Below, one piece after another: positions 63,925 to 64,000 of a stretch of DNA of 64,000 nt (within the stretch, counting starts at the first letter, position 1; each line of letters begins with the position of its first letter). The position numbers and the translations under genes were made by a program. The notes under the pieces are model-generated. The model saw only the letters and a program-made list of their open reading frames with translations, did not search any database and was not told the DNA's origin. The DNA is taken from the NCBI RefSeq assembly GCF_030815485.1, contig NZ_JAUSWV010000002.1:2976001-3040000 (forward strand), given 5' to 3'. This DNA is from Streptomyces rishiriensis (GTDB lineage: Bacteria > Actinomycetota > Actinomycetes > Streptomycetales > Streptomycetaceae).

Positions 63925-64000
63925 TCACAGGTTGCTGAAGTCCGGGCCCTTGGTGCGGGAGCGCTTGATCTCGTAGAAGCCGGGGACCGAGGCGACGGCG
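63925..64000 (-). CDS. C-terminal end of an unidentified gene (partial)
   Basis: A reverse-strand frame entering from the right edge and ending VPGFYEIKRSRTKGPDFSNL at a TGA (63925-63927). Codon bias is coding-like. The gene continues beyond the window; I do not recognise the family. Confidence 0.6.
   Translation of the reverse strand, partial: AVASVPGFYEIKRSRTKGPDFSNL

Overview
The window is a chromosomal segment of a Streptomyces species or close relative. The evidence is very high G+C with strong third-position G/C bias, frequent GTG starts, and a conserved gene order: rne, a DUF2344 gene, a B12-binding radical SAM gene, rodA, pbp2, mreD, mreC, mreB, ndk, folC, valS, clpX, clpP2, clpP1, tig, tRNA-Pro, tRNA-Gly. 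From memory this order matches the S. coelicolor region around SCO2599-SCO2620. No search was run.

Layout. (1) 178-11236: a cell-surface polysaccharide cluster. Three forward genes (UDP-GlcNAc 2-epimerase and two glycosyltransferases) converge on a five-gene reverse operon (DegT aminotransferase, Gfo/Idh oxidoreductase, GT2, nucleotide-sugar dehydrogenase, GalE). Together they could make and polymerise a ManNAc-type uronic or diamino-uronic sugar. (2) 11668-23597: reverse genes for a very large RNase E/G, a DUF2344 protein, a repeat-built membrane protein, a B12-binding radical SAM protein, a CYTH-CHAD protein and RodA. (3) 23594-28835: the mre/PBP2/RodA wall-elongation cluster. (4) 29066-34185: ndk, a small membrane protein, folC and valS, then two forward genes for exported or membrane proteins. 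(5) 36016-41142: clpX, clpP2, clpP1 and tig. A repeat-rich spacer of about 440 bp splits the usual clpP1-clpP2 pair. (6) 41436-43589: tRNA-Pro, tRNA-Gly and a 1.8-kb relic of an integrative element. The relic is bounded by 51-bp direct repeats of the tRNA-Gly 3' end and holds a decayed integrase end, a small gene, an aberrant tRNA-like sequence and a DUF6083-like gene. (7) 43669-55948: miscellaneous genes (acyltransferase, HD hydrolase, PP2C phosphatase, Eis-like acetyltransferase, Nei-type glycosylase, rpiB, amino-acid permease, Ser/Thr kinase, LPXTG protein, bioY). (8) 56237-63025: an organosulfur (sulfonate) assimilation locus: leader peptide, ROK regulator, second cysteine-rich leader, ABC transporter, FMN monooxygenase and TauD-type dioxygenase. 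(9) 63151-63484: a gutted sodF with its nickel-regulator operator and 3' region apparently preserved. (10) A small zinc-ribbon gene and the end of a further reverse gene.

The most notable signals are: the mini-sodF, which keeps a perfect TTGCAA-N5-TTGCAA operator and a 3' stretch resembling the s-SodF small RNA although the enzyme core is deleted; the two candidate cysteine-sensing leader peptides in the sulfonate locus; the integrative-element scar with a tRNA-like gene carrying an over-long anticodon arm; and the low-complexity insertion between clpP1 and clpP2.
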